A DNA stretch of 43,344 nucleotides from Candidatus Thorarchaeota archaeon (GTDB taxonomy: Archaea; Asgardarchaeota; Thorarchaeia; Thorarchaeales; Thorarchaeaceae), in assembly GCA_016840825.1 (NCBI GenBank), contig JAEORN010000125.1, positions 1 through 43,344 of the forward strand. Reading direction: 5' to 3'. How positions within the stretch are numbered: position 1 is the first letter of the stretch; each line of letters starts with the position of its first letter. This document shows positions 8,406 through 16,396 of this stretch, piece by piece. A model generated the notes under the pieces. It had not been told where the DNA came from. It saw only the letters and a program-made list of their open reading frames with translations, and made no database searches. The position numbers and the translations under genes are program-made.

Positions 8406-9530
8406 ATGACAGATATCCATGATCTTGAGATAGGCGCACCGGGACCATTTCTCCCACCCTGGGAAAGTGTAGAGAAAAATGCGAGGACAATTGACTCCTT
8501 AGGCTACGATAGCATGGCGTTCCCAGATCATTTCGCAGGATTCGTTCCGGATAGTATCTGGACTCCTGATATCACACCACTTGCATTCATTCAGCAATCC
8601 CCTCACACCTATTTTGAGCTCGGATCCATAATGGCCGCATGTGCAGTCGTGACAGAGAATATCAAATTGATATCCGCAGTCACCGAGCCACTTAGACGTC
8701 ATCCAATCCTAATCGCTCAGACATTTTTGACCCTTGATCATATTAGCAAAGGACGAGCAATCCTCGGTATTGGTGCTGGAGAAATTGAAAATGTTGAACC
8801 CTATGGATTGAATTATACCGGACAAGTTGGAAAGCTAAGAGAATCTCTAGAGATTATCAGAAAAGTCTGGAACACTCATGAACCGTTTAGCTACGATGGG
8901 AAGTATTGGAAGCTCAAAGATGCAGTCATGTCCTTGAGACCTGCGGTGCAAGATAAACCACCGCCCATCTGGATAGCTGCGCATGGTCCGAAGATGCTTG
9001 AGGTCACAGCTGAGTTTGGAAAGGGTTGGATTCCAACTCTCCTCCAACCAAAGGATTTCGGTGAAAAATTAAAGACAATCAATAAACACAGAAAGCAGTT
9101 GGATAAAAGTGGACCATTCACAGCAGCCCTCTGGAATTGGGTCATTCTCGATAACGATATGGATGAGTGCGAAAGAATCATGAGAACACCCCTAGCGAAA
9201 GCATTCGCACTGTTATATCCTTCAAGTGAATGGATTCGCCTTGGGTATGATCATCCCTTTGGAGAAGACTTCTACTCTTTACGGGACTATGTTCCAATGC
9301 GATATCCACGAGAGAGAGTATTAGCAGCCATTGATTGTGTTCCTGATGATATACTTCGTGAGTTCTACATGTTGGGCGATGCGGAGAGCATCATCAAGAA
9401 GCTAGAGGAGTATGTGGATGTGGGACTGAACCACATGATATTATGGAACTCCACAGGTATGTTTGATTTGGAGAAAACGAGGGATTCATTCAAGGTAATG
9501 AAGGAGGTGCTTGCATATGTCAAAGGATAG
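8406..9530 (+). CDS. LLM-class (luciferase-like) F420-dependent oxidoreductase
   Basis: About 374 residues from ATG 8406 (GTG 8397, overlapping the previous stop, is possible). It is a TIM-barrel luciferase-like monooxygenase: the N-terminal SLGYDSMAFPDHF motif, the HPILIAQTFLTLDHIS helix, GRAILGIGAGE, and later GKYWKLKDAVMSLRPAVQDKPPPIWIAAHGPKMLE are characteristic. Archaeal members typically use coenzyme F420; the substrate is unknown. It is related in pattern to Mer and phthiodiolone-ketoreductase-like enzymes. Its 3' end overlaps the next gene by 14 bases and contains that gene's ribosome binding site. Confidence 0.9.
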   Translation: MTDIHDLEIGAPGPFLPPWESVEKNARTIDSLGYDSMAFPDHFAGFVPDSIWTPDITPLAFIQQSPHTYFELGSIMAACAVVTENIKLISAVTEPLRRHPILIAQTFLTLDHISKGRAILGIGAGEIENVEPYGLNYTGQVGKLRESLEIIRKVWNTHEPFSYDGKYWKLKDAVMSLRPAVQDKPPPIWIAAHGPKMLEVTAEFGKGWIPTLLQPKDFGEKLKTINKHRKQLDKSGPFTAALWNWVILDNDMDECERIMRTPLAKAFALLYPSSEWIRLGYDHPFGEDFYSLRDYVPMRYPRERVLAAIDCVPDDILREFYMLGDAESIIKKLEEYVDVGLNHMILWNSTGMFDLEKTRDSFKVMKEVLAYVKG

Positions 9531-10080
9531 ACTAGTTCTTGTAACTCAGAACGAGCACAAGTTGAGAGAGCTGGCACCTATCTTCAAGGAATTTAGCATG
9601 GAATTCGATACGACCTCAATAGAGAAATGGGAAGTTCGCTCGAATGACGTGGAAACCGTTGCTCTGGAAGCAGCTAAGTACGCATTTGAGGAATTAAAGA
9701 GACCCGCATTAGTTGATGATACAGGTCTCTACATTGAAGCTCTGGAAGGTTTCCCAATGGCATATCCAGCTTTCGTTCTTGAAACAATAGGCAAGAAAGG
9801 TATTCTTAAGCTGATGGAAGGAGTGGATGAAAGGTCAGCTATATTTGTGAGCGCAGTTGGGTTCTGTGATGGATCCACTTTGAGGGCATTCAAAGGAGTG
9901 ATGGAGGGCTCTATTGGATTCGAAGAGATTGGAGAAGAAGGATTCGGATACGATCCGATTTTCATTCCGGATGGATACACGAAGACATACGCACAGCTGA
10001 CATTCGAAGAGAAAATCGCTATCTCTCATAGATCAAAAGCATTCAGATCATTTCTTGAATGGTATTGTGAGAAATATTGA
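9517..10080 (+). CDS. XTP/dITP diphosphatase (HAM1/RdgB family)
   Basis: 187 residues. The family signature TQNEHKLRE near the N-terminus and VDDTGLYIEAL in the middle give the nucleotide and metal sites; GFGYDPIF and SHRSKAFR follow at the expected places. The enzyme hydrolyses non-canonical purine NTPs (dITP, XTP) to the monophosphate and pyrophosphate, cleaning the nucleotide pool. ATG 9517 is preceded at 7 bases by AAGGAGGTG (9501-9509), the best ribosome binding site in this operon; the upstream TTG 9511 is not needed. It is the third gene of the run starting at 7225. Confidence 0.93.
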   Translation: MSKDRLVLVTQNEHKLRELAPIFKEFSMEFDTTSIEKWEVRSNDVETVALEAAKYAFEELKRPALVDDTGLYIEALEGFPMAYPAFVLETIGKKGILKLMEGVDERSAIFVSAVGFCDGSTLRAFKGVMEGSIGFEEIGEEGFGYDPIFIPDGYTKTYAQLTFEEKIAISHRSKAFRSFLEWYCEKY

Positions 10081-10113
10081 TAACAACAAAGATATGATTT
10101 ACCACTCATCAGG

Positions 10114-10902
10114 GTGGTGTTCTTCCTGTCAGTTAGCGAGTCGACTCTGAAATCATTGAAGGAAATGGGCCTAACAGAATATGAAGTGCAAGCCTATGTT
10201 GCACTAGTAGATGGAGGTCAATTGGCTGCATCAGATATTAGTTCAAAATCGGGAGTACCCTTCTCCAGAGTGTATGACGTTCTAGGTAGGCTGGAAGAGA
10301 AGGGTTTCATTCAGATTCAGAGAGGCCGACCTACAATGTACGTTGCTAAGGCTCCAACAGAGATAGTCCGATTGGTAAAGCTTGCATGGGAAGAGAAGAT
10401 TGAGAGAGCAAGCAAATCTGTTGTGGAGGAGTTGCAGCCAAGATATGAGCAGGAAGCTCCTGCAACTTCCCGGGATGTCTGGCTTTTACACGGTCGCCCG
10501 AATATCCTTGCGAAAGCTTTAGAGATGCTTGAAGGAGCTAGAGAAGAAATTCTCCTGAGTCTTCCCACTCTTGATATGAGTTCGTTTGCAGATGATAATC
10601 AGGTCGAAGACCTAGCTGCAATCGTTGAATCCGTCTTTCGACATAAGGTTGCAAAAGTTTACGTCTTGACATCATCTGTTCCCGAAGATCTGAGAGATAT
10701 GATTCCTCCTACGGTGACTGTTCGCACGAGAGAGGCTTTCGGAGCCGGTTTGGTCGTAGATCGACGGGATGTACTCATTATGCTTGCTGGAAATGAGTCA
10801 AATGGAGACTTTCTCGGAGTGTATAGTTCAGCACCTGTATTTGCTGCAATGGCATCGAACTACTTTGATACACTTTGGAAAGAGAGCGAGCCTCTGAAAT
10901 AG
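10114..10902 (+). CDS. TrmB-family transcriptional regulator
   Basis: 262 residues. The N-terminal winged helix (about 8-85: LKEMGLTEYEVQAYVALVDGG, then DISSKSGVPFSRVYDVLGRLEEKGFI) is the TrmB signature. A short coiled linker leads to a C-terminal phospholipase-D-like sensor domain (about 130-262). TrmB proteins sense sugars or other small ligands and repress or activate metabolic genes; the ligand here is unknown. The start is GTG 10114 or GTG 10117. A short ACCACTC/GGGTGGT inverted repeat (10101-10118) overlaps the start region and could be its own operator or a hairpin. Confidence 0.88.
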   Translation: MVFFLSVSESTLKSLKEMGLTEYEVQAYVALVDGGQLAASDISSKSGVPFSRVYDVLGRLEEKGFIQIQRGRPTMYVAKAPTEIVRLVKLAWEEKIERASKSVVEELQPRYEQEAPATSRDVWLLHGRPNILAKALEMLEGAREEILLSLPTLDMSSFADDNQVEDLAAIVESVFRHKVAKVYVLTSSVPEDLRDMIPPTVTVRTREAFGAGLVVDRRDVLIMLAGNESNGDFLGVYSSAPVFAAMASNYFDTLWKESEPLK

Positions 10903-10930
10903 ATATACAGTAGACATCAAACAAATTGTG

Positions 10931-10954
10931 GCAGATTATATTCATTCAATCTGC
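10931..10954. promoter_or_regulatory. Palindromic operator overlapping a TATA box
   Basis: GCAGATT (10931-10937) and AATCTGC (10948-10954) are exact inverted repeats separated by 10 bases that include the TATA-like TTATATTC. The centre is about one TATA-to-start distance (roughly 22 bases) upstream of the GTG at 10963. A dimeric repressor bound here would block TBP. The neighbouring regulators (10114 and 10963) are obvious candidates. Confidence 0.55.
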
Positions 10955-10962
10955 ACAAAATC

Positions 10963-12396
10963 GTGTATTACTCACTATTTTGGAGTGCTGATGCGGTGAC
11001 TATAGTAAAAGAGGATGCTGATAATTCAATGACGGACTCAAAGGATCCGGATTTTTGGGACAAGTTATCTCACTCCGCGAAAGCAGTCTTGAAGATATTG
11101 AAACAATTAGAAGATAGTCAAAATCCTAACATCTTTCAGCCAGGTCCTGAAGTCGAGGAACTAAGGAGAATCGCCACTACATATAGAGGCGGCTGCTTTT
11201 CCGCTGTCACACGCCGTCTTAATCGAATTGTACAACGTGGGGGCGTCGATATCATTACCAGCTCCGATCTTATGGCAATCATCAAAGACCTCTGGGAGCG
11301 TAATATTTCGCGTCTTAGCGAAACAGAAGTCCGAGTTCTTGATGGTGTGTTGAAGAATCCAGAACTAAATGTCAATGAATTATCAAAGGAAGTCGCATTG
11401 AGTTATAGTAGAACAAGAAGAGCGCTTGAACAACTACGATCGACTGGGATTCTACGACGAGAAGGACGGCCGGATGTTTCGCAATTGGGACTAGACAGAA
11501 TAATGATCTATATGGAGAATCCAACAGGATTGTTGAATAGTCCTTTTTTCACAAGATTCCTTTTCATTGATGGTGAAACATCAAGAGTCTTCATTAAGGG
11601 ACTGATTCCAAGTAAAAGAAGGAAGGAATTCTTGCAAAGTATCAAAACACTTCGATCGGTTTCAGATAGTACAAGTGTATGGGCCTTATCTAGTGGCGAA
11701 CCCCGTTTCAATTCCTGCTATTATGACGGTGATAAAAAGAGATTCGAATTCGATCCACTTCATTTCAAGCTGTTATTACGAGCCGGTGGATCTGAGTTAA
11801 CCATTGGTTCGTTCTCAATCGGAGGGGTTCAATTTCCTAATCGATACAATGCCTCTGAAATTAAAATCATCGAACATCTCCTAGAGGATTATGATATTAC
11901 CGCACAGGAAATTGTCCAGAGGACAGGCATCTCTGAAAGCACTGCGTTTCGGAGAAGAGCCAAGCTTCTTAGAGATCATGTAGTCCGACCAAGACCAAAG
12001 ATTACCATTCCTTCGCTCAGTGACAGAGTCTTGGGAATATTCTCGGGAGATACAGCAGGTAATCTCATTAATGCGTGGGGAAAGCTCCCTCTATCATATG
12101 TTTCGCAAATTACAAACCTAGAGGATCCTAGAAAGAAGAAGATTGTATTCGCAACCTCTTTGCCAGCAGGTAGTGCTCGTAACTTGATTGAGATTTTGGA
12201 GGAAGAGATGAGTAGAATCGACGATTACGAGGTCTACAAGGTTTCAGCTGGCATAAAACAGAATCTACCAGTTTCATCTCTCTATAATCCCAAAGAAAAG
12301 AAGTGGTCATTCGATACATCGTTCTTTGATGTTCGCAGTTTTAGTAGCTGCCGTAGAGAAGCATCTCGTAAGAATATCCCACTAGACCTTGCTTGA
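10963..12396 (+). CDS. Transcriptional regulator with two winged-helix domains
   Basis: Up to 477 residues from GTG 10963; ATG 11029 (455 residues) is an alternative start. Two helix-turn-helix segments are visible: one near 115-170 (VNELSKEVALSYSRTRRALEQLRSTGILRR) and one near 295-345 (TAQEIVQRTGISESTAFRRRAKLL). Each is followed by a beta-rich ~100-residue region, so the protein may be an internal duplication of a [wHTH + ligand domain] unit, somewhat Lrp/MarR-like. No catalytic motif is seen. The start region carries a palindrome over the TATA box, which suggests autoregulation. The family is not recognised beyond HTH. Confidence 0.78.
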   Translation: MYYSLFWSADAVTIVKEDADNSMTDSKDPDFWDKLSHSAKAVLKILKQLEDSQNPNIFQPGPEVEELRRIATTYRGGCFSAVTRRLNRIVQRGGVDIITSSDLMAIIKDLWERNISRLSETEVRVLDGVLKNPELNVNELSKEVALSYSRTRRALEQLRSTGILRREGRPDVSQLGLDRIMIYMENPTGLLNSPFFTRFLFIDGETSRVFIKGLIPSKRRKEFLQSIKTLRSVSDSTSVWALSSGEPRFNSCYYDGDKKRFEFDPLHFKLLLRAGGSELTIGSFSIGGVQFPNRYNASEIKIIEHLLEDYDITAQEIVQRTGISESTAFRRRAKLLRDHVVRPRPKITIPSLSDRVLGIFSGDTAGNLINAWGKLPLSYVSQITNLEDPRKKKIVFATSLPAGSARNLIEILEEEMSRIDDYEVYKVSAGIKQNLPVSSLYNPKEKKWSFDTSFFDVRSFSSCRREASRKNIPLDLA

Positions 12397-12443
12397 GAAC
12401 GTAATCCATATCTGGAACGCCGCACTCTCAGAAACGATACGAT

Positions 12444-13379
12444 ATGGTTGATGTGATATTCCTAGGTTCAGGGGGCTCGGTTCCAACAGAGAAGAGGCGA
12501 CACCCAGCGATTCTACTAAGACACGAGGCGTACAATATCCTATTTGATGCTGGTGAAAGTGTTCAGATTCGTCTCGAGCCTTTCGGACTAAATCGGAAGA
12601 TGTCCATCTTCATTAGCCACCGTCACCCGGATCATGCAGTTGGACTTATCGGACTTCTCCTTCGTTTCTCATTGATGGGAAGAACAACTCCTCTAGATAT
12701 TTTTGGACCAAAGGATTTGCTGGATTTCGTAAGAATGGCTCAGGAAAGCATTCACATGGGTACCTCCTACGAAACGGTCGTCTATGGAATTGAACATGGT
12801 TTCACATGGGATTATGGAAACGCCACGATCAAAGCGTTCGATGTTTCTCATAGAGGCCAGGCTCTTGGATATGTTTTCGAGTACAAAAGACCCACAGGTA
12901 AATTTCTCCCAGACAAAGCCAAGGAGTTAGGAGTTCCAAAGGGAGCTCTTTGGGGAAGATTAGCTGGTGGAGAGTCTATTACTCTAGAAGATGGAAGCAA
13001 GGTCTCTCCCGACGATGTTACTCTACCTACCAAGATAGGATTGAAGATTGTCTACAGTGGTGATACGCGTCCATGCGATAATATGCGAGAAGCAGCAAAA
13101 GACGCAGATATCCTAATTCATGAGGCTATGTATACGGAGGAGCATTCTCAGCTTGCAGATGACAGAGGGCATTCAACAGCAAAGCAAGCTGCTGAGATAG
13201 CTGCGAAAGCCAAGGTTAAGCTACTTGTTTTGACTCATTATAGTCCTAGATATGACAATGGTGACCAAATTCTAGAGGAAGCAAGAGAGATTTTTACTAA
13301 TACAGTAGTAGCGAAAGATATGATGAGTATCATATTAGATTACGACGGTGCTGTCAAGATTAAGTTGCCAGAGGATTAA
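12444..13379 (+). CDS. rnz: Ribonuclease Z (tRNA 3'-processing endonuclease)
   Basis: 311 residues, the short (ElaC-type) RNase Z length. Metallo-beta-lactamase motifs: FLGSGG near the N-terminus, SHRHPDH (HxHxDH, about 59-65), YSGDTRP (about 206-212), HEAMY, and GHSTAKQAA with a final LTHYSPRY His. The flexible arm inserted after residue ~130 is present. It cuts pre-tRNA 3' trailers; a tRNA gene with an encoded CCA lies nearby. The gene ends in TTAA shared with the convergent next gene, so both stop codons overlap. Confidence 0.93.
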   Translation: MVDVIFLGSGGSVPTEKRRHPAILLRHEAYNILFDAGESVQIRLEPFGLNRKMSIFISHRHPDHAVGLIGLLLRFSLMGRTTPLDIFGPKDLLDFVRMAQESIHMGTSYETVVYGIEHGFTWDYGNATIKAFDVSHRGQALGYVFEYKRPTGKFLPDKAKELGVPKGALWGRLAGGESITLEDGSKVSPDDVTLPTKIGLKIVYSGDTRPCDNMREAAKDADILIHEAMYTEEHSQLADDRGHSTAKQAAEIAAKAKVKLLVLTHYSPRYDNGDQILEEAREIFTNTVVAKDMMSIILDYDGAVKIKLPED

Positions 13380-14581
13380 CGTAATAGACGAAGGGATTTC
13401 AGAGGATAATGGCGAAGCATTCGTTTGGTGATGTCTAATCTGATTCTGTTGATGGATCTAGACCCTAGTGCCAAGTCAATCATATAGTCTTGCAAAATCG
13501 GATCATTCTCCGCTAGTTCACAGATTAATTCTATCTTTTCTTTGGATTTATAGACCAAGTTTGCGACGAAGTTTGCAGCACTGAATTCGGTCTTCAACTC
13601 TTGTTTGAGCCTTTCTTCGTACGTGTGTATGTGCATTGGATCTTTATCACGAACAACCTCGTACGCAACCTCACCTGCTATGATTCCTGAACGAATTGCA
13701 TAGTATATTCCTTCACCAGTAATGGGAGATGCAAGACCAGCTGCATCACCTACTAACATGGTTCGTCTGCTAAATGTTCGCCTATCGAATTTAGCCAATG
13801 GAACTCTTCGAGCTCTTGTTGTTGATATTTCAAGTTTAATTCCTTTTTCTTCCTCGAATCGGCGAATGAAGTTTTTCCAAGCAACGCGTAGATTCAATAT
13901 TCCATGATTTAGTTTGTACCCAAGTCCAATGCTTATCTCATCTCTTTTGGGAAAACACCATCCATAGCCATATTCAATAGCCCATGGATACATCTCTATT
14001 GCTAGATTTCCCTGAGATTCTGGAGAAGAGAATATTCGACGGACTTCAGCTGGAGAAAGTGGTATGTTTGCAGCAATGCATAACGCGATTCTTTCATTCG
14101 GCCAACGCTCTCGATTGCCCAGCTTTCGAGAGACTGTGCTATTTACTCCATCAGCACCAACCAGTATATGGCCCTTGAAGGAGTCACCACACGATAAAAC
14201 CCGAACTCCTCGTCTAAGCTGTTCTACTTCAATGACCTTTGTAGAGTCAACAACCTCTACTCCAGATTCTCTTGCTTTCTCAAGAAGAAAGCTGTCGAAC
14301 TCCTCACGCTTTACCAAGAGTCCGTTGGATTTCTCGCGTACAACCACTATCTTCTTTCCAGAAGGAGAGTAAACAATGGCAGTATGCATTTCATGTTGTA
14401 TAATAGAGGAAATGTCAAAATCAAGAGCATCTATAATACGAGGACTTAGTGCCCCTCCACACATCTTTGTTCCAGGGGTGGATTCCTTCTCGATTAGAAC
14501 GACATCTAGACCTCTTTTTGCGGCCTCGCGTGCGCACATTGAACCTGCAGGTCCTCCACCGACCACTATCAAATCATACAA
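13376..14581 (-). CDS. Geranylgeranyl reductase-family FAD-dependent oxidoreductase
   Basis: 401 residues. The N-terminal Rossmann motif GGGPAGSMCAREAA binds FAD, with the downstream acidic end LIEKES; GADGVNS and the GDAAGLASPITGEGI motif are typical of archaeal geranylgeranyl reductases. These saturate isoprenoid chains of archaeal lipids or of quinones and dolichols. The start is TTG 14581, which has GGAGAG six bases upstream, while no ATG is available nearby. It is convergent with RNase Z, sharing TTAA at 13376-13379. The exact substrate (archaeal diether lipid or other polyprenyl) is not determined. Confidence 0.9.
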   Translation of the reverse strand: MYDLIVVGGGPAGSMCAREAAKRGLDVVLIEKESTPGTKMCGGALSPRIIDALDFDISSIIQHEMHTAIVYSPSGKKIVVVREKSNGLLVKREEFDSFLLEKARESGVEVVDSTKVIEVEQLRRGVRVLSCGDSFKGHILVGADGVNSTVSRKLGNRERWPNERIALCIAANIPLSPAEVRRIFSSPESQGNLAIEMYPWAIEYGYGWCFPKRDEISIGLGYKLNHGILNLRVAWKNFIRRFEEEKGIKLEISTTRARRVPLAKFDRRTFSRRTMLVGDAAGLASPITGEGIYYAIRSGIIAGEVAYEVVRDKDPMHIHTYEERLKQELKTEFSAANFVANLVYKSKEKIELICELAENDPILQDYMIDLALGSRSINRIRLDITKRMLRHYPLKSLRLLR

Positions 14582-14664
14582 CCAAATCTCTCCAAAGATA
14601 GTATGAGTTTATGTCAACATGGTTAAATTGGTTTTTTCTTTTGATAGTTTCTGAGGATCTTTTT

Positions 14665-15708
14665 ATGACTACAAAGAACAAGGTCTGCATAATTGCAACA
14701 GGAGGAACCATCGCAAGTGTCAGCGATGAAAAAACTCACTCACTCCGTCCTGGGCTAAGAGTAGACCAGCTCATCGCACGTCTTCCAAAGGGTATGAGCA
14801 ATATCCAAGTGATAAAGCGAGATTTGATGCAGATGGATTCTGCTAATCTTCAACCACATCATTGGCAGAAAATTTCTACAGAGGTTAAAGCTGTGGTAGA
14901 AGAAGACCCTGACCTGCGGGGAATTGTAGTCACTCATGGAACAGATACAATGGTGTATTCTGCCTCTGCTGTTAGCTTTATGATACAAGACCTAGGAATA
15001 CCTATTGTCTTTACGGGATCCCAGATACCTGCTAGTATTCCCTGGAGTGATGGCCCAAGGAATTTACTGGATGCATTACGCGTAGCGGCATTTGCGGACC
15101 TCGGAGAAACTTGCATTGTCTTCAATGGAGAGATTCATCGACCAACGCGAACGAAGAAGACAAGAGTCAATACCTATGACGCCTTTGACTCAATGGATCC
15201 TCGTCCTCTTGGAATGATAGCAAGAGAGATAGTGCTTTACGATGGAAGGAAAAATAGACACAATCACATTCCTAGATTTGATACACAATTGGATGACCGT
15301 GTCTTCTTGCTGAAAGTCTTCCCGGGCATTCCGCCTAGAATACTAAATAGAATCGCAGATATGGGATATCGTGGCATCGTGATCGAAGGATATGGTGAGG
15401 GAACAATACCAAGCCAAGAGAATGCACTTGCGGGAGGTATTAGTCAAGTCATAGCAAATGGATGCTTCGTTGTAATCAGCTCTCAGTGTACCTATGGTGA
15501 TGCAGATTTGTCAATCTACGAGGTAGGAAGGACTGCATTAGAGGTGGGAGCTCTCGGTGCTCACGATATGACTTCAGAAGCAGCTTTTGTCAAGCTTGCA
15601 TGGGTTCTTGGGCATTCAAGAGACCCTGAAATGGTACGGAAAATGATGCGTAGAAACTATGTTGGAGAAGTGTCTTACAGGTTAGATGAGTCATCTGTGG
15701 ATATGTAA
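14665..15708 (+). CDS. L-asparaginase type I
   Basis: 347 residues from ATG 14665, which has TGAGGA seven bases upstream; an upstream ATG (14611) would add a hydrophobic 18-residue leader not expected in this family. Motif 1 is ATGGTIAS with the nucleophilic Thr; motif 2 is HGTDTM with the second catalytic Thr/Asp; the Lys of the second triad lies in TRTKK. It hydrolyses asparagine to aspartate and ammonia. It lacks the N-terminal barrel domain of GatD and no gatE is adjacent, so an asparaginase is more likely than a tRNA amidotransferase subunit. It is divergent from the reductase gene. Confidence 0.88.
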   Translation: MTTKNKVCIIATGGTIASVSDEKTHSLRPGLRVDQLIARLPKGMSNIQVIKRDLMQMDSANLQPHHWQKISTEVKAVVEEDPDLRGIVVTHGTDTMVYSASAVSFMIQDLGIPIVFTGSQIPASIPWSDGPRNLLDALRVAAFADLGETCIVFNGEIHRPTRTKKTRVNTYDAFDSMDPRPLGMIAREIVLYDGRKNRHNHIPRFDTQLDDRVFLLKVFPGIPPRILNRIADMGYRGIVIEGYGEGTIPSQENALAGGISQVIANGCFVVISSQCTYGDADLSIYEVGRTALEVGALGAHDMTSEAAFVKLAWVLGHSRDPEMVRKMMRRNYVGEVSYRLDESSVDM

Positions 15709-15744
15709 GACTGCTACAAGCCATAATACTGCGTTGCCGTCATC

Positions 15745-15751
15745 CTTAAAT
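15745..15751 (+). promoter_or_regulatory. TATA box of the tRNA-Ser gene
   Basis: CTTAAAT lies 27-33 bases upstream of the first base of the tRNA, the standard archaeal distance. Confidence 0.55.
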
Positions 15752-15777
15752 CAGTACCATCTTTCTCCAGAAATTAA

Positions 15778-15897
15778 GCCGAGGTAGCCAAGCCTGGTTC
15801 ACGGCGACAGCCTGGAACCTACAGTCGCCTGTCGATTGTCGTACAGGTAGCTGTTCTCCAATAGGAGGCATGAGTTCGAATCTCATCCTCGGCGCCA
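15778..15897 (+). tRNA. tRNA-Ser(GGA) with a 31-nt intron and encoded CCA
   Basis: The acceptor stem GCCGAGG (15778-15784) pairs with CCTCGGC (15887-15893), followed by discriminator G and CCA (15895-15897). The D stem is GCC/GGC (15787-15789 / 15803-15805). Anticodon stem ACAGC (15807-15811) pairs with GCTGT (15850-15854). The loop begins CTGGAA, giving anticodon GGA (15814-15816). A class-II variable arm CTCC-AATA-GGAG (15856-15867) and discriminator G fit serine. The T arm is ATGAG-TTCGAAT-CTCAT (15870-15886). The 31-base intron lies at canonical position 37/38 (15818-15848) or one base later. Bulge-helix-bulge pairing: CCTG (15811-15814) with CAGG (15844-15847), with a 3-nt bulge on one side and about 5 nt on the other. 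Confidence 0.95.
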
Positions 15898-15916
15898 TTT
15901 TCTTCAATATTCACAC

Positions 15917-16189
15917 CTATGAGAAGTCGGTTTTTCTCATTCGATCCTTGTTGGTCAGTAGAATTCTCTGGCCTAGATAGATCCTACATTTTGCGCAGTT
16001 GCAACCGCCTTCCATATGAACATGATATCCTACATTGCTTGTACGTGATGATGATGGACGTGTTGATACTACTTTACCACAGAGAGTAACATAGAGGTCT
16101 TTCTCTCTCTGCCCATGCCACCTTCCGGCGATGTGACATAAGTCACCGTCCTTTCTTACATACACTTTTCCCCGTGGTAGGATTTGCAA
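15917..16189 (-). CDS. Small Cys-rich protein, possible zinc binding
   Basis: About 90 residues. Start TTG 16189, six bases after AAGGA, is preferred over TTG 16195. Five cysteines: one in DLCHIAGRWHG, one in VTLCGK, and three in GCNCAKC, which together with His could form one zinc site. No membrane segment. I do not recognise the family. It is convergent with the tRNA gene. Coding character is supported by the good ribosome binding site and the ordered Cys motifs, but it remains a hypothetical. Confidence 0.55.
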   Translation of the reverse strand: MQILPRGKVYVRKDGDLCHIAGRWHGQREKDLYVTLCGKVVSTRPSSSRTSNVGYHVHMEGGCNCAKCRIYLGQRILLTNKDRMRKTDFS

Positions 16190-16396
16190 TCTCAATCCTT
16201 CCTCAAGATAATATAGAGATTTGAGGAGAAAAGGGCTTCTATTATGTAATGAGTGCGTTCTCTACCAAAAACGGCCTTGGTAATCTATAGGCTCCATCCA
16301 AATACAGTTTAAATTCTAGATTCTTGAAGTAAACTCAATCCTGACTGTGTTACGAATAGATATAGGCATTCTAGAAAGTACTATGGTGGACTATCG

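Noticed and set aside
14611..14664. N-terminal hydrophobic extension of the asparaginase as a signal peptide
   Set aside because: ATG 14665 has a well-placed TGAGGA and gives the normal family start; the extension lacks a basic n-region and ribosome binding site.
14665..15708. GatD subunit of the archaeal glutamyl-tRNA amidotransferase
   Set aside because: The N-terminal barrel domain of GatD is missing and no gatE lies nearby, so asparaginase is the better call.
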